Shown here: positions 22,256-31,431 of the stretch, one piece after another
How positions within the stretch are numbered: the stretch's first letter is position 1
Layout of the letters: every line of letters starts with the position of its first letter
Origin: Roseobacter sp. CCS2
Lineage (GTDB): Bacteria > Pseudomonadota > Alphaproteobacteria > Rhodobacterales > Rhodobacteraceae
Assembly (NCBI RefSeq): GCF_000169435.1
Contig: NZ_AAYB01000007.1
Span: 1 to 64,000 of the forward strand
Reading direction: 5' to 3'
Length of the DNA stretch: 64,000 bases
Position numbers and translations under genes: made by a program
Notes under the pieces: generated by a model
Database searches by the model: none
Seen by the model: the letters and a program-made list of their open reading frames with translations, nothing else
What the model was told of the DNA's origin: nothing

Positions 22256-22378
22256 ATGGCAGAAGAGATCAAATCCGTAATCGCGCGTTCACGCGACACG
22301 ATTATCGCTGATGCGTTGGGTGTGGTTGCTTTGATGGTCATGCTGATTGTTGGATTGGCTTTGCCCGGGCTGATCTAA
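22256..22378 (+). CDS. 40-residue SOS-boxed single-pass membrane miniprotein
   Basis: The 41-codon frame starts MAEEIKSVIARSRDTIIADA, then runs into a continuous hydrophobic helix (about residues 21-40, ending in ALPGLI). The ribosome-binding site AAAGGAA is eight bases upstream. Two LexA boxes precede it and none of the neighbours accounts for them. In design it resembles Caulobacter SidA, a 29-residue SOS-induced inner-membrane peptide that blocks division, but no sequence relation is claimed. The positively charged N-terminal half should stay cytoplasmic. Function inferred only from regulation and topology. Confidence 0.7.
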   Translation: MAEEIKSVIARSRDTIIADALGVVALMVMLIVGLALPGLI

Positions 22379-22394
22379 CGTGCCGGACGATCCT

Positions 22395-22559
22395 AGGTCC
22401 GGTCCATCACATTGCCCTGTCCCAAGAATGCAATGATTGATGACCTGCCTGTCTGACGTACCCTAGTGGGGGTTTTGCCTCTCCCCAAGGAACACTGGAC
22501 CGGGCCTTGATCGTTTCAAACCTGCCGCCGCCATCTTTCCGGATGTGCGGCGGTTTTTT
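22395..22559 (+). ncRNA. Candidate structured small RNA (or 3' UTR) ending in a terminator
   Basis: About 165 bases with long-range pairing: helix P1 joins 22395-22406 to 22496-22507 (12 pairs, one G-U). Inside it are hairpin P2 (CATTGC 22410-22415 with GCAATG 22430-22435) and hairpin P3 (CCT and TGGGG at 22462-22471 with CCCCA and AGG at 22483-22490). A GC-rich terminator follows. This makes a closed three-way junction with little coding potential. A competing hairpin CCGGAC/GTCCGG (22383-22402) overlaps the 5' arm of P1 and could act as a switch. It might be a separate sRNA or the 3' part of the SOS transcript. No motif of SRP RNA or tmRNA was seen; 6S RNA was not excluded. Confidence 0.55.
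22525..22559 (+). terminator. Rho-independent terminator of the SOS miniprotein/RNA unit
   Basis: CCGCCGC (22525-22531) pairs with GCGGCGG (22547-22553), with an inner ATC/GAT extension, followed by six T (22554-22559). It faces the convergent scaffold gene, whose stop codon begins in the T-run. Confidence 0.9.
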
Positions 22560-23004
22560 ATGCGCTGGCCTGTTGTGTTTGCAGGGCGTCCAATGTGGCA
22601 TCAAAGGCCAGCATGATAGATGCATGACGGTTTTTATAGTCTTTGGCAGGTTGCAGAACTTCCAGATCACTGAACGGGGCAGGCGGCACCGGACCATCAG
22701 ATTTCAGCATCGCGTAAAGTGCGTCACGCGCCGCCTGCACCTGTTCCACGGTCAGCCCAACACTATTCGCACCTACAACAGCTGCCGCTGCTTGACCCAA
22801 GGCGCAGGCTTTTACGTCTTGCCCATAATCGGTGATCACGCCATCCACGACAGTCACATCAACCGTTACAGTTGATCCGCAAAGTGGCGCGCGCTTCTTG
22901 GCTGTCGCAGTTGGGTTTTGCAGCCTTGCGGTGCGCGGCATATCAGCGGCCAGCGCCAGAATGCGCCCCGAGTAGAGTTTGATCAGATCGTTTTCCGCCG
23001 ACAT
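22558..23004 (-). CDS. IscU/SufU-like iron-sulfur scaffold family protein with two cysteines
   Basis: A 148-aa NifU_N/IscU-fold protein. Cys42 (RAPLCGSTV) and Cys67 (KACALGQAA) align with the first two cluster-ligand cysteines, but the third is replaced near residue 127 (NRHASIMLAFDA). It may bind metal or clusters through another ligand, or be a variant scaffold. No isc or suf genes adjoin it in this window. It is divergent from hisI with 66 bases between starts. Confidence 0.8.
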   Translation of the reverse strand: MSAENDLIKLYSGRILALAADMPRTARLQNPTATAKKRAPLCGSTVTVDVTVVDGVITDYGQDVKACALGQAAAAVVGANSVGLTVEQVQAARDALYAMLKSDGPVPPAPFSDLEVLQPAKDYKNRHASIMLAFDATLDALQTQQASA

Positions 23005-23070
23005 CGCGTTGCCCTTTTGCTTACCACTTATTAGATAGTCCTGACCGCACCGCTTGCAAAGGTTTTTGAT

Positions 23071-23436
23071 ATGTCCTTCGACCCCGCGACACTTCGCTAC
23101 AACGACGCAGGGCTGATCCCCGCAATTGCGCAGGATGCCGACAGCGGTGAGGTCCTGATGATGGCGTGGATGAATGCAGCAGCTGTGGCGCAGACGTTGG
23201 AGACAGGTCGCGTGACCTACTGGTCGCGCTCACGGCAAGCATTCTGGATCAAAGGGGAAACCAGCGGCAACACGCAAGAACTGGTTCATTTCCGTGTGGA
23301 TTGCGACCGGGATTGCTTACTTGTGACTGTCAATCAAACAGGCCCCGCCTGTCATACGGGGCGCCGCAGCTGCTTTTATACGGAAGTGCAGAACGGCGAA
23401 GAGATCGAAATTCTCACCCCGATGGATGGTACTTAA
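23071..23436 (+). CDS. hisI: Phosphoribosyl-AMP cyclohydrolase
   Basis: A 121-aa monofunctional HisI (no HisE domain), step three of histidine synthesis. The zinc/magnesium cysteines and aspartates are readable in [16 protein letters not shown] and [11 protein letters not shown]; the start segment gives [19 protein letters not shown] ribosome-binding site AAAGG lies nearby. Its last four bases overlap the convergent gluQ stop. Other his genes are not in this window. Confidence 0.95.
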   Translation: MSFDPATLRYNDAGLIPAIAQDADSGEVLMMAWMNAAAVAQTLETGRVTYWSRSRQAFWIKGETSGNTQELVHFRVDCDRDCLLVTVNQTGPACHTGRRSCFYTEVQNGEEIEILTPMDGT

Positions 23437-24263
23437 TCCTTAAACCCAATCATGTTCTTGATGTCCGCTGATGACAGGCCTTCAGCGCGAAATTTTGAAA
23501 TTGCCTTCGCTTTGCTGATCTTTGCCAGTCGTTTTCCACTGTCATCTGTTATCAGGCGATGGTGGTCATAGATAGGCGTGGCGTAACCCAACAGCCGTTG
23601 GATCAAGACATGGATTGGTGTCAGATCACGCAGGTCCGCCCCGCGAACCACATGCGTGATGCCTTGCACTGCATCATCATGCACGCAGGCCAGATGATAC
23701 GCCGGATCGCCGGTATCTTTACGTTTGAGAATGGGATCGCCGATATCGTCAAGCAACGTCTTATCGTTGATCTCAATGGTCTGCGGCTGACCTGACCTAA
23801 TCTCAATATAAGACAGCTTGCCACTGACACGGTCCAGTGCCTTGCGGATGTTCAGCCTGATCCCATCACCTGCATTTGCATCAGACATTGCACGATGGCG
23901 ACACGTGCCGGGATAAACCATGCCGTCCGCACCTGGCCGTGCGCCTGCATCAACAATATTACGACGCGTACATCCGCAAGGATAAATTAAACCATCCGCT
24001 GCCAATCGTTCAAGCACAGCATCATATTCGCCGTAATGCGCGGATTGACGACGTGCGGGGGTGGGCCATTCTAATCCTAACCATTTCAGATCTTCATAGA
24101 TCCCAGCCTCATACGCAGGCCGCACCCGTGTGCTGTCGGTATCTTCGATCCGCAAAAGGGCTGTACCCCGCAAGTTCTGTGCAACTTTCCATACGGTCAA
24201 TGCGGCATAGGCATGCCCCAGATGCAGCGGCCCTGTGGGCGATGGCGCGAACCGTGTGATCAC
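23433..24263 (-). CDS. gluQ: Glutamyl-Q tRNA(Asp) synthetase
   Basis: A 276-aa truncated glutamyl-tRNA synthetase lacking the anticodon-binding domain. It has the class-I HIGH-like motif [16 protein letters not shown], a zinc knuckle (YPCGCTRRN ... YPGTCRHR), and a KMSKS-like [13 protein letters not shown]. It attaches glutamate to queuosine 34 of tRNA-Asp. The start overlaps the stop of the upstream methyltransferase by four bases (ATGA). Confidence 0.93.
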   Translation of the reverse strand: MITRFAPSPTGPLHLGHAYAALTVWKVAQNLRGTALLRIEDTDSTRVRPAYEAGIYEDLKWLGLEWPTPARRQSAHYGEYDAVLERLAADGLIYPCGCTRRNIVDAGARPGADGMVYPGTCRHRAMSDANAGDGIRLNIRKALDRVSGKLSYIEIRSGQPQTIEINDKTLLDDIGDPILKRKDTGDPAYHLACVHDDAVQGITHVVRGADLRDLTPIHVLIQRLLGYATPIYDHHRLITDDSGKRLAKISKAKAISKFRAEGLSSADIKNMIGFKD

Positions 24264-24877
24264 AGGCGGCGCAGGATAATAACGTCAGAGCCCATGCCGA
24301 CGTCTTCCAAATGTGGGCCATGGTCGCGGAATATGATTTCTACACGGCCTTTGCTAACCTCTGCATCAAGCGCGTCAATGTATGACTGATCGTTCAATGT
24401 CGGATCGTTGAATGACAGCGCCAGCAATCCATCGGTGTTCAGTTGGGCGACAAGGGGGGCCAGTGTTTGCGGCGGGGCCGCACCCAGACTGACCACGCCA
24501 ACCGCAATGATCACAGGGTAGGCGCCAACATCGAACCCCATATTATCCGGGCTGCTGTGCCAGGTTTTGCGATAGATGCCGCGCTTTGTCGCTTTATCCA
24601 GCATCTCGACAGTTACGTCTGTCCCGTCGATGGTCTTGAATCCCGCACGCCGCAAGGCAGCCCCACCGATACCTGTACCGCATCCGAAATCCAGAATAGC
24701 CACATCCGGTGTCGTGTGGGCCTTTAGCGCAGTCGCAAGCCGATCTGGTGTTTTATATCCGCGCGCCGATACGTCGGCATCGTAATTGTCAGCCCAATCT
24801 GCATAAACCGCGATCGTTTCGTCAACCGGGCGCGGGGTCCAGAGGGATGGGCGCAGGACGTCTTTCTTATTTGTCAT
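24260..24877 (-). CDS. Class I SAM-dependent methyltransferase
   Basis: A 205-aa Rossmann methyltransferase. Motif I is AILDFGCGTGIGG, the acidic residue that binds the ribose follows in IDGTDVTVEML, and the domain runs to the C-terminus. The profile resembles WBSCR27-type methyltransferases, substrate unknown. The ATG at 24877 (MTNKKDVLRPS) was chosen over a longer frame that would run into trmFO. It lies between trmFO and gluQ, both tRNA-modification genes, which hints at an RNA substrate, but this is inference. Confidence 0.8.
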   Translation of the reverse strand: MTNKKDVLRPSLWTPRPVDETIAVYADWADNYDADVSARGYKTPDRLATALKAHTTPDVAILDFGCGTGIGGAALRRAGFKTIDGTDVTVEMLDKATKRGIYRKTWHSSPDNMGFDVGAYPVIIAVGVVSLGAAPPQTLAPLVAQLNTDGLLALSFNDPTLNDQSYIDALDAEVSKGRVEIIFRDHGPHLEDVGMGSDVIILRRL

Positions 24878-24900
24878 ATGGGATAGTCTAAAAGCAGCGT

Positions 24901-26256
24901 TCAGGCCGCGTCCAGTGCGGTGTGACCAAGCCATGCTTGCCAATCCACCTTGGCGCGGTCGGTGTAGCCTTTGTAGCGATCTTTGCGGTTCCGGCGGCCA
25001 CTTTTGACGCCTTCAAGCGGGGGAAATAAACCAAAGTTCACATTCATCGGTTGGAATGTCTTTGCTTCCGCGCCACCCGTGATATGCGTAACAAGGGCGC
25101 CCATCGCTGTTGTATTTGGCACCGGCGCAAGAGTTTGACCGGTCATTTCGGCCACAGCCATCCGGCCTGCAAGCAAACCCATGGCAGCACTTTCGACATA
25201 GCCTTCGACACCGGTGATCTGCCCGGCAAAGCGAATATTTGGGCGGCTGCGCAAGCGCATTTCATCATCAAGCAATGTTGGTGCGTTGATAAATGTATTG
25301 CGATGAATGCCGCCAAGACGTGCGAACTCTGCTTCTTCCAAACCGGGAATTGTTTTGAAAACAGCCTTTTGTGCTGCGTACTTCATCTTTGTCTGAAAGC
25401 CGACAATGTTATAAAGTGTCCCAAGTGCGTTGTCGCGCCGCAGCTGTACCACGGCATATGCTTTATTTTCAGGATCATGCGCATTCGTCAGGCCAACCGG
25501 TTTCATTGGGCCAAACCGCAGTGTTTCGCGACCGCGTTCGGCCATAACCTCAATTGGCAGACACCCATCAAAATAACCTGCGGTCTCACCCTCTTTAAAA
25601 GCGGTTTTATCCGCATCCAACAGCGCGTCGATGAACGCCTCATATTGGTCCTTGCCCATCGGGCAATTCAGATATGCTGTCCGCTCTGCCTCTGTGTCGC
25701 CCTTGTCATAGCGCGACTGCATCCATGCAACATCCATGTTGATGCTGTCGTGATAGACGATGGGGGCGATGGCATCAAAGAATGCAAGGGCCTCGGCTCC
25801 GGTCTCTTTTTGAATGGCCTCTGCCAAGCTGCCAGAGGTCAGGGGGCCGGTCGCAATAATCCAATTGCCGTCTTCAGGAAGGGTCGTAATCTCTTCATAT
25901 GAAACGGAAATATTGGGGTGCGCGATCAAAGCGGCCGTGACGCTTTCGGCAAATGGGTCGCGGTCAACGGCCAACGCGCCACCAGCAGGCAGCCGATGTT
26001 TGTAAGCGGTTTGCATGATCAAACCATTGGCCTGCATCATTTCCCAATGCAGAAGGCCCACGGCGTTTTGTTCATGATCATCTGATCGGAAAGAGTTGGA
26101 ACAGACCATTTCGCCCAGATTACCGGTGCGATGGGCGAAGGTTTCGACCTTGGGCCGCATTTCATGGATCACAACCTGCAAACCTGCGTTTGCGGCCTGC
26201 CAAGCGGCCTCTGATCCGGCCATGCCACCGCCGATAATATTGAGTGTTTGTACCAT
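24901..26256 (-). CDS. trmFO: Methylenetetrahydrofolate-tRNA-(uracil-5-)-methyltransferase TrmFO
   Basis: A 451-aa FAD enzyme. The N-terminal [20 protein letters not shown] dinucleotide fold and the C-terminal [21 protein letters not shown] segment are TrmFO signatures. It makes ribothymidine 54 in the T-loop using methylene-THF. It stands first in a leftward run with a methyltransferase and gluQ. An 82-base gap with a terminator separates it from the barrel protein upstream. Confidence 0.95.
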   Translation of the reverse strand: MVQTLNIIGGGMAGSEAAWQAANAGLQVVIHEMRPKVETFAHRTGNLGEMVCSNSFRSDDHEQNAVGLLHWEMMQANGLIMQTAYKHRLPAGGALAVDRDPFAESVTAALIAHPNISVSYEEITTLPEDGNWIIATGPLTSGSLAEAIQKETGAEALAFFDAIAPIVYHDSINMDVAWMQSRYDKGDTEAERTAYLNCPMGKDQYEAFIDALLDADKTAFKEGETAGYFDGCLPIEVMAERGRETLRFGPMKPVGLTNAHDPENKAYAVVQLRRDNALGTLYNIVGFQTKMKYAAQKAVFKTIPGLEEAEFARLGGIHRNTFINAPTLLDDEMRLRSRPNIRFAGQITGVEGYVESAAMGLLAGRMAVAEMTGQTLAPVPNTTAMGALVTHITGGAEAKTFQPMNVNFGLFPPLEGVKSGRRNRKDRYKGYTDRAKVDWQAWLGHTALDAA

Positions 26257-26281
26257 GGCGCTGATTTAATGCGGGCCGCGG

Positions 26282-26314
26282 CAAAAGAAAAGGCCCGCAG
26301 AAATCTGCGGGCCT
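26282..26314 (-). terminator. Rho-independent terminator of the barrel-protein gene
   Basis: A perfect 10-bp hairpin AGGCCCGCAG (26291-26300) and CTGCGGGCCT (26305-26314), loop AAAT. On the minus strand it is followed by TTTTCTTTTGC. Confidence 0.9.
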
Positions 26315-26338
26315 ATATCGTTTTGTGCTGAGGCTGCG

Positions 26339-27112
26339 TTAGCCGCCAAAGTTGAACAGTGACCGTGAACCGAATGTTGTTCCGGCACCAAAATCAAACT
26401 CAGCGCCAACTGTGACGTATTCTGTCGAATTGACACCCACCAAACGAAGATTGTCGTCCCGATCAGAACCAAAAAGCCGCTCACGCCCAGCCTTTGCATA
26501 GACTGACGCACCCTGCGCAAAGCTATATCTGGCAAACAATGCGGTGTCTGTCAGGCTCGCGTCTTCCCGCTCGCCTGTGTCTACGACGACACCGCCGTCT
26601 TCCAATCTAAAGGATTCATATTCAATCCCCAATGACACACCGCTGCCGACACCAAATTCAAGGCTGAGCCCTAACATCCGCAAAACATCTTGGTCACCAA
26701 AATAGTCACTGTCGACGGCACCAAGGTAGCCTTCAAACGTGCTATTGGCTGTGGTGAAAGCGCCCTCAATACCCAATATGTCGGTATCGAAATCGTCGAA
26801 TGTCTCTGACGCGTAGAATACGCCGAAAGTGGTCCCGGGTGCTGCAGTGTACATGCCATGGACGGTCCCGATGAAGAAATCATCCTCAAAATCGTCGCTG
26901 CTAATGATTTCGGCATTTGCACCAATAGCAAAATCAGTTGATATTCCAAACTCTACGCCACCGGCAAAGCTGGTCACCTCATATTCGCCAACGGATTCAT
27001 CATCCAAGCTTTGAAAGGCTCCGGATACGGTGGCGCCATTGAATTGCTGGGCCATAGCGGGTCCGGCTGCGATTGTCGAAGCGGCGAGGACTGCAAAAAT
27101 TTGCGTTTTCAT
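26339..27112 (-). CDS. Outer-membrane beta-barrel (porin-like) protein
   Basis: A 257-aa protein with an N-terminal signal peptide ending in PAMA-QQ and then alternating amphipathic strands typical of a small barrel; it is acidic, like other marine porins. It has no clear family signature by eye. The C-terminus (SLFNFGG) is not the usual terminal Phe. The gene stands alone with its own terminator. Export or permeability role is likely; substrate unknown. Confidence 0.75.
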   Translation of the reverse strand: MKTQIFAVLAASTIAAGPAMAQQFNGATVSGAFQSLDDESVGEYEVTSFAGGVEFGISTDFAIGANAEIISSDDFEDDFFIGTVHGMYTAAPGTTFGVFYASETFDDFDTDILGIEGAFTTANSTFEGYLGAVDSDYFGDQDVLRMLGLSLEFGVGSGVSLGIEYESFRLEDGGVVVDTGEREDASLTDTALFARYSFAQGASVYAKAGRERLFGSDRDDNLRLVGVNSTEYVTVGAEFDFGAGTTFGSRSLFNFGG

Positions 27113-27259
27113 AGGTTCAATTCCTGTAAGATACTATTGGACATGCGATAATTGTCATTCGGCAGCGCAGCAATGCGTTACACACCAAATAGTTGCGCTG
27201 TCGCACATCGGACACACCGTATGTAGCAAAATCATCTGCGCCGGCACTTGCCACGCCGT

Positions 27260-30004
27260 TTACGCGATGTCGGCGTCTTCTTCAGCATCACCCTGATCAG
27301 CAATCCAAGCCACACTGACCACGGTTTCGCCTTTGCCGGTGTCAAACACCTTTACACCACCTGCACCGCGTGACCGGAAAGAAATCCCTTCAATCGGTAC
27401 GCGGATGGATTGACCTGTCGATGTGACCAACATGATCTGATCAGAAATTTCCACAGGGAAGGACGTCACCAAAGCGCCACCGCGCATCGCTTTATCCATC
27501 GCCGCGACGCCCATGCCACCGCGACCCCGCACAGGATAGTCATGGCTAGAGGACAGTTTACCGGACCCTTGCGCCGTAATCGTCAGGATCAGATTTTCCG
27601 CCGCTGACATTTCGGCATACCGTTCTTGGCTGATCGCACCGGCGACAGCCTCTTCTTCGTCATCGGTTTCCGCATCATCAGCAAGCCCAGCCATTGCACG
27701 GCGCATTTTCAGATAAGCCGCGCGCTCTTCAGCTTCGGCTTTGAAGTGACGGATGATCGACATCGATACGACCTTATCGTCGCCCTGCAGCTTGATCCCG
27801 CGGACCCCAACAGAACTACGTGAATTGAACACACGCACGTCAGTCGCAGGGAAGCGGATCGCGCGGCCGCTATCTGTCACCAGCATCACATCGTCATCGT
27901 TGGATGCGATGCGTGCGTTGATCAGCGTGGTTTCTGCGTGATCATCCTCGAACTTCATTGCGATCTTGCCGTTGCGCATAACGTTGGTGAAATCCGATAG
28001 CTTGTTGCGGCGCACCGTACCAGCCGAGGTCGCAAAAACCACTTGCAGGTCGTCCCATTCTTCCTCTGGCCGGTCCACGGGCATGATGGCGGCGATGGAC
28101 ACACCCGGCGGGATTGGCAGGATATTCACGATAGCTTTGCCTTTGGCTGTCCGGCTGCCCAGCGGCAGACGCCACGTTTTCAGCTTGTAGACCATGCCAT
28201 CGGTCGTAAAGAACAGCAGTTGTGTATGGGTATTGGCCACGAAAAGGGTGGTGACCACGTCCTCTTCCTTGGTCGCCATCGACGACAGCCCCTTACCACC
28301 GCGCCGCTGCGCGCGGAAATCGGCAAGGGCGGTGCGTTTGATGTACCCACCCGAGGTCACGGTCACGACCATGTCTTCTTTTTCGATCAGGTCTTCGTCT
28401 TCCATGTCGCCGGACCAGTCGACGATTTCTGTGCGACGGGGCACAGCGAACAGATCGCGAACTTCGGTCAACTCATCACGGATGATCTGCATGATGCGTT
28501 CACGCGAGCCGAGAATTTCAAGGTATTCACGTATCTTACCGGCCAGTTCTTGTAATTCATCGGTGACTTCTTTGACGCCGATCTGGGTCAAACGCTGCAA
28601 GCGCAACTCAAGGATCGCGCGGGCCTGTGTTTCAGACAGGTTATAGGTGCCGTCTTCGTTGGCCGTATGGGTCGGGTCATCAATCAGCTTGATGTATTCA
28701 AGGATATCTTGCGCAGGCCACTTGCGCGTCATCAGTTTTTCACGCGCTGTTGTCGCATCTGCAGATGACCGGATTGTTGCAACGATTTCGTCAATATTGG
28801 TGACGGCCACAGCCAAACCGCACAGCACATGGGCGCGTTCGCGGGCCTTGCGCAATTCAAATGCGGTTCGGCGGGCGACGACATCTTCGCGGAAATCAAT
28901 GAAGTACGCCAAGAAAGCACGCAGTGTCAGTTGCTCGGGCTTGCCGCCGTTCAAGGCAAGCATATTGCAGCCAAAATAGGTTTGCATCGGCGTAAAGCGG
29001 AACAATTGGTTCAGCACGACCTCAGCCGTTGCATCGCGCTTAAGTTCGATCACGACACGCACACCGTTCCGGTCGGATTCGTCCTGGACGTGGGCGATGC
29101 CTTCGATTTTCTTTTCGCGCGCCGCCTCGGCGATCTTGTCGATCATCACCGCCTTGTTCACCTGATAGGGAATTTCGTTGATCACAATGGCATAGCGATC
29201 CTTTCGGATCTCTTCGACGTTTGTTTTCGCGCGTACAATCACCGATCCGCGGCCTTCGATATACGCTTTGCGCGCACCGGTGCGGCCCAGAATAATCCCG
29301 CCTGTCGGAAAGTCTGGGGCAGGGATGTATTCGATCATTTCCTCGATCGACATATCGGGGCTGTCGATCAAGGCAAGCGTTGCATCAATAACTTCGCCCA
29401 GATTATGCGGCGGGATGTTCGTGGCCATACCAACCGCGATACCACCGGCCCCATTGACCAGCATATTGGGATACCGTGCAGGCAGAACGCTGGGTTCGCG
29501 TTCTTTGCCGTCGTAGTTATCCATGAAATCGACGGTATCTTTCAGCAGATCATCCGTCAGGTATTTTGCAACCTTATCAAGGCGCGATTCAGTATAGCGC
29601 ATCGCGGCAGCACCATCGCCGTCCATCGACCCAAAGTTACCCTGACCATCCACCAAAGGCAGCGACATGGAAAAGTCCTGCGCCATACGCACAAGTGCGT
29701 CGTAAATCGCGCTATCACCATGCGGGTGATATGACCCCATCACATCACCAACGGATTTCGCCGACTTACGATAGGATTTGTCAGCCGTGATCCCTTTTTC
29801 ATACATCGAATAGATAATGCGGCGGTGCACCGGTTTCAGACCATCACGCAGGTCTGGAATAGCGCGCGACACGATCACGCTCATCGCGTAATCAAGGTAG
29901 CTGGTTTTCAGCTCGTGTTCGATTGTCACAGAAGGGCCATCATACGCAGGGCGCATGGGCGGCATTTCGTCTTCGTTTTCAGGTGTTTCTGGGGTGTCGT
30001 TCAC
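27260..30004 (-). CDS. gyrA: DNA gyrase subunit A
   Basis: A 914-aa protein. The catalytic tyrosine is in [11 protein letters not shown], and the quinolone-resistance region reads [18 protein letters not shown], so Ser83 and Asp87 (E. coli numbering) are both wild type. The C-terminal pinwheel follows ([14 protein letters not shown]), including an acidic insertion [14 protein letters not shown]. Gyrase introduces negative supercoils. The 5' side has an AT-rich promoter region and a 16-bp palindrome (TGCAATATGCATTGCA, 30092-30107). Confidence 0.97.
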   Translation of the reverse strand: MNDTPETPENEDEMPPMRPAYDGPSVTIEHELKTSYLDYAMSVIVSRAIPDLRDGLKPVHRRIIYSMYEKGITADKSYRKSAKSVGDVMGSYHPHGDSAIYDALVRMAQDFSMSLPLVDGQGNFGSMDGDGAAAMRYTESRLDKVAKYLTDDLLKDTVDFMDNYDGKEREPSVLPARYPNMLVNGAGGIAVGMATNIPPHNLGEVIDATLALIDSPDMSIEEMIEYIPAPDFPTGGIILGRTGARKAYIEGRGSVIVRAKTNVEEIRKDRYAIVINEIPYQVNKAVMIDKIAEAAREKKIEGIAHVQDESDRNGVRVVIELKRDATAEVVLNQLFRFTPMQTYFGCNMLALNGGKPEQLTLRAFLAYFIDFREDVVARRTAFELRKARERAHVLCGLAVAVTNIDEIVATIRSSADATTAREKLMTRKWPAQDILEYIKLIDDPTHTANEDGTYNLSETQARAILELRLQRLTQIGVKEVTDELQELAGKIREYLEILGSRERIMQIIRDELTEVRDLFAVPRRTEIVDWSGDMEDEDLIEKEDMVVTVTSGGYIKRTALADFRAQRRGGKGLSSMATKEEDVVTTLFVANTHTQLLFFTTDGMVYKLKTWRLPLGSRTAKGKAIVNILPIPPGVSIAAIMPVDRPEEEWDDLQVVFATSAGTVRRNKLSDFTNVMRNGKIAMKFEDDHAETTLINARIASNDDDVMLVTDSGRAIRFPATDVRVFNSRSSVGVRGIKLQGDDKVVSMSIIRHFKAEAEERAAYLKMRRAMAGLADDAETDDEEEAVAGAISQERYAEMSAAENLILTITAQGSGKLSSSHDYPVRGRGGMGVAAMDKAMRGGALVTSFPVEISDQIMLVTSTGQSIRVPIEGISFRSRGAGGVKVFDTGKGETVVSVAWIADQGDAEEDADIA

Positions 30005-30191
30005 GTGATCCGCCTGTTGGATTCTATACTGCTATATTTGGTTGTAATTACCCTATCAGACACTTGATATAGCGCGCAACGGCGGATGCCATGCAATATG
30101 CATTGCAGGCTTAGGAATAAGCTAACCTATTGATACTAAGTCACAAACATTTCACGGGACTATGCCGAAAAATACAGATCACATGATGTGA
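30005..30191. promoter_or_regulatory. gyrA upstream region with palindrome
   Basis: A 187-base non-coding stretch between gyrA and the mini-lipoprotein gene. The palindrome TGCAATATGCATTGCA (6-bp arms around ATGC, 30092-30107) lies about 90 bases before the gyrA start. AT-rich segments suited to a promoter lie on both sides. No other feature could be supported here. Confidence 0.35.
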
Positions 30192-30299
30192 TTAAAATTG
30201 CCCCGCAGCAGGCTGGGGGATCAAGGGAATATCACGCGGTGGCGGATTACAGGCCGCCAGCGTCATTAGGGCGAGGATAACGATCAGTCGTTTGTGCAT
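30192..30299 (-). CDS. 35-residue mini-lipoprotein
   Basis: The frame MHKRLIVILALMTLAACNPP continues for 15 residues ending AAGQF and a TAA. A basic start, a hydrophobic core and the lipobox LAAC give a lipid-anchored mature peptide of only about 18 residues rich in proline. AAGGGAC precedes the ATG. Small entericidin-like or envelope lipoproteins of this form exist in proteobacteria, but the family is not identified. It sits upstream of gyrA on the same strand. Confidence 0.7.
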   Translation of the reverse strand: MHKRLIVILALMTLAACNPPPRDIPLIPQPAAGQF

Positions 30300-30384
30300 T
30301 GGTGTCCCTTTATCTTCTGCAAATCAGATTAGCCTGACCCACAGAGTTGGCCAATAGGTTACCATCGCATTCGCTAGTTTCCGC

Positions 30385-31431
30385 TTAACGGGCGCGCTTG
30401 ATCATCCCAAACAGGTCGCGCGGGTCATCGGGGTCGGCGATCAGGTCCAGATCAATATAAAATGGGGTTTCCTTGATCTTTTGATGCACGTATCGCAGCG
30501 CGCTGAAATCCTCGATGGCAAAACCAACACCATCAAACAGCGTCACTTCACTTGCAGATTGGCGCCCCGTTTGTGCGCCGGTGATGACCTGCCACAGCTC
30601 TTTCACTGGGTGATCGTCGGGCATCTGCTGAATTTCACCTTCAATCCGGGTTTGTGGCGGGTATTCAACGAAAACCGATGAACGGGCCACGATATCGCGG
30701 TGCAATTCTGTCTTGCCGGGGCAGTCGCCGCCGATGGCATTGATATGAACGCCTGCGCCAACCATGTTGTCGGTCAGAATCGTTTGCATATCCTTGTCTG
30801 CGGTCGCCACAGTGATGACATCAGCGCCTTCGATTGCCACTTCTGGTGTGGCGCAGGGTGTAATGTGAAAACCAAGACCAGCAAGGTTGTTCATGCATTT
30901 CTCGGTCGCGGCATCGTCGATGTCGTAAAGCCGGATGTTTTCGATCCCGCAGACAGCTTTGATTGCCAGACACTGGAATTCTGACTGTGCGCCATTGCCG
31001 ATCATTGCCATGGTTTTCGCATCTGGGGCAGCGAGGTGTTTGGTCGCCACGGCAGACATTGCACCTGTGCGTAGGGCGGTCAGAATGGTCATTTCAGAAA
31101 ACAACACGGGATAGCCACTATCCACGTCAGACAGCACACCAAAGGCCGTTACCGTTTGCAGACCTTCTTTCATGTTCTTGGGGTGGCCGTTGACGTATTT
31201 GAACCCATAAAGTTCACCATCCGATGTCGGCATCAATTCGATGACGCCCACATCCGAATGGCTGCCGACACGCGGGGTTTTGTCGAACAGCTCCCACCGG
31301 GTGAAATCTGCCTCAATCTCGCGTGCAAGATCGGCCAAAAACGTCTCGATCCCGATATTATGCACCAGACGCATCATGTTATCGACGCTCACGAATGGCA
31401 CCATGGCCAGTTTGGATGCTTTCAAGCTCAT
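30385..31431 (-). CDS. ocd: Ornithine cyclodeaminase
   Basis: A 348-aa enzyme of the ornithine cyclodeaminase/mu-crystallin family. The Rossmann segment is TMAMIGNGAQSEFQCLA, the substrate-site Arg lies in TALRTGAMSA, and the Asp-containing GGDCPGKTEL loop is typical of true ocd. It converts ornithine to proline and ammonia with NAD. Its start overlaps the arginase stop by four bases, so arginase and Ocd form a two-step arginine to proline route. Confidence 0.92.
   Translation of the reverse strand: MSLKASKLAMVPFVSVDNMMRLVHNIGIETFLADLAREIEADFTRWELFDKTPRVGSHSDVGVIELMPTSDGELYGFKYVNGHPKNMKEGLQTVTAFGVLSDVDSGYPVLFSEMTILTALRTGAMSAVATKHLAAPDAKTMAMIGNGAQSEFQCLAIKAVCGIENIRLYDIDDAATEKCMNNLAGLGFHITPCATPEVAIEGADVITVATADKDMQTILTDNMVGAGVHINAIGGDCPGKTELHRDIVARSSVFVEYPPQTRIEGEIQQMPDDHPVKELWQVITGAQTGRQSASEVTLFDGVGFAIEDFSALRYVHQKIKETPFYIDLDLIADPDDPRDLFGMIKRAR

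Noticed and set aside
22395..22559. SRP RNA or tmRNA identity for the structured RNA
   Set aside because: The SRP apical loop sequence and the tmRNA acceptor/tag features were not found; 6S remains unexcluded and is left open.
25051..25902. A 283-codon open frame on the plus strand inside trmFO
   Set aside because: It is antisense to a well-conserved gene and its translation is rich in Cys, His and Arg, without any domain or ribosome-binding site.
28829..29734. A 301-codon plus-strand frame inside gyrA
   Set aside because: It is antisense shadow of gyrA; the translation shows no motif and GyrA itself is unmistakable on the other strand.
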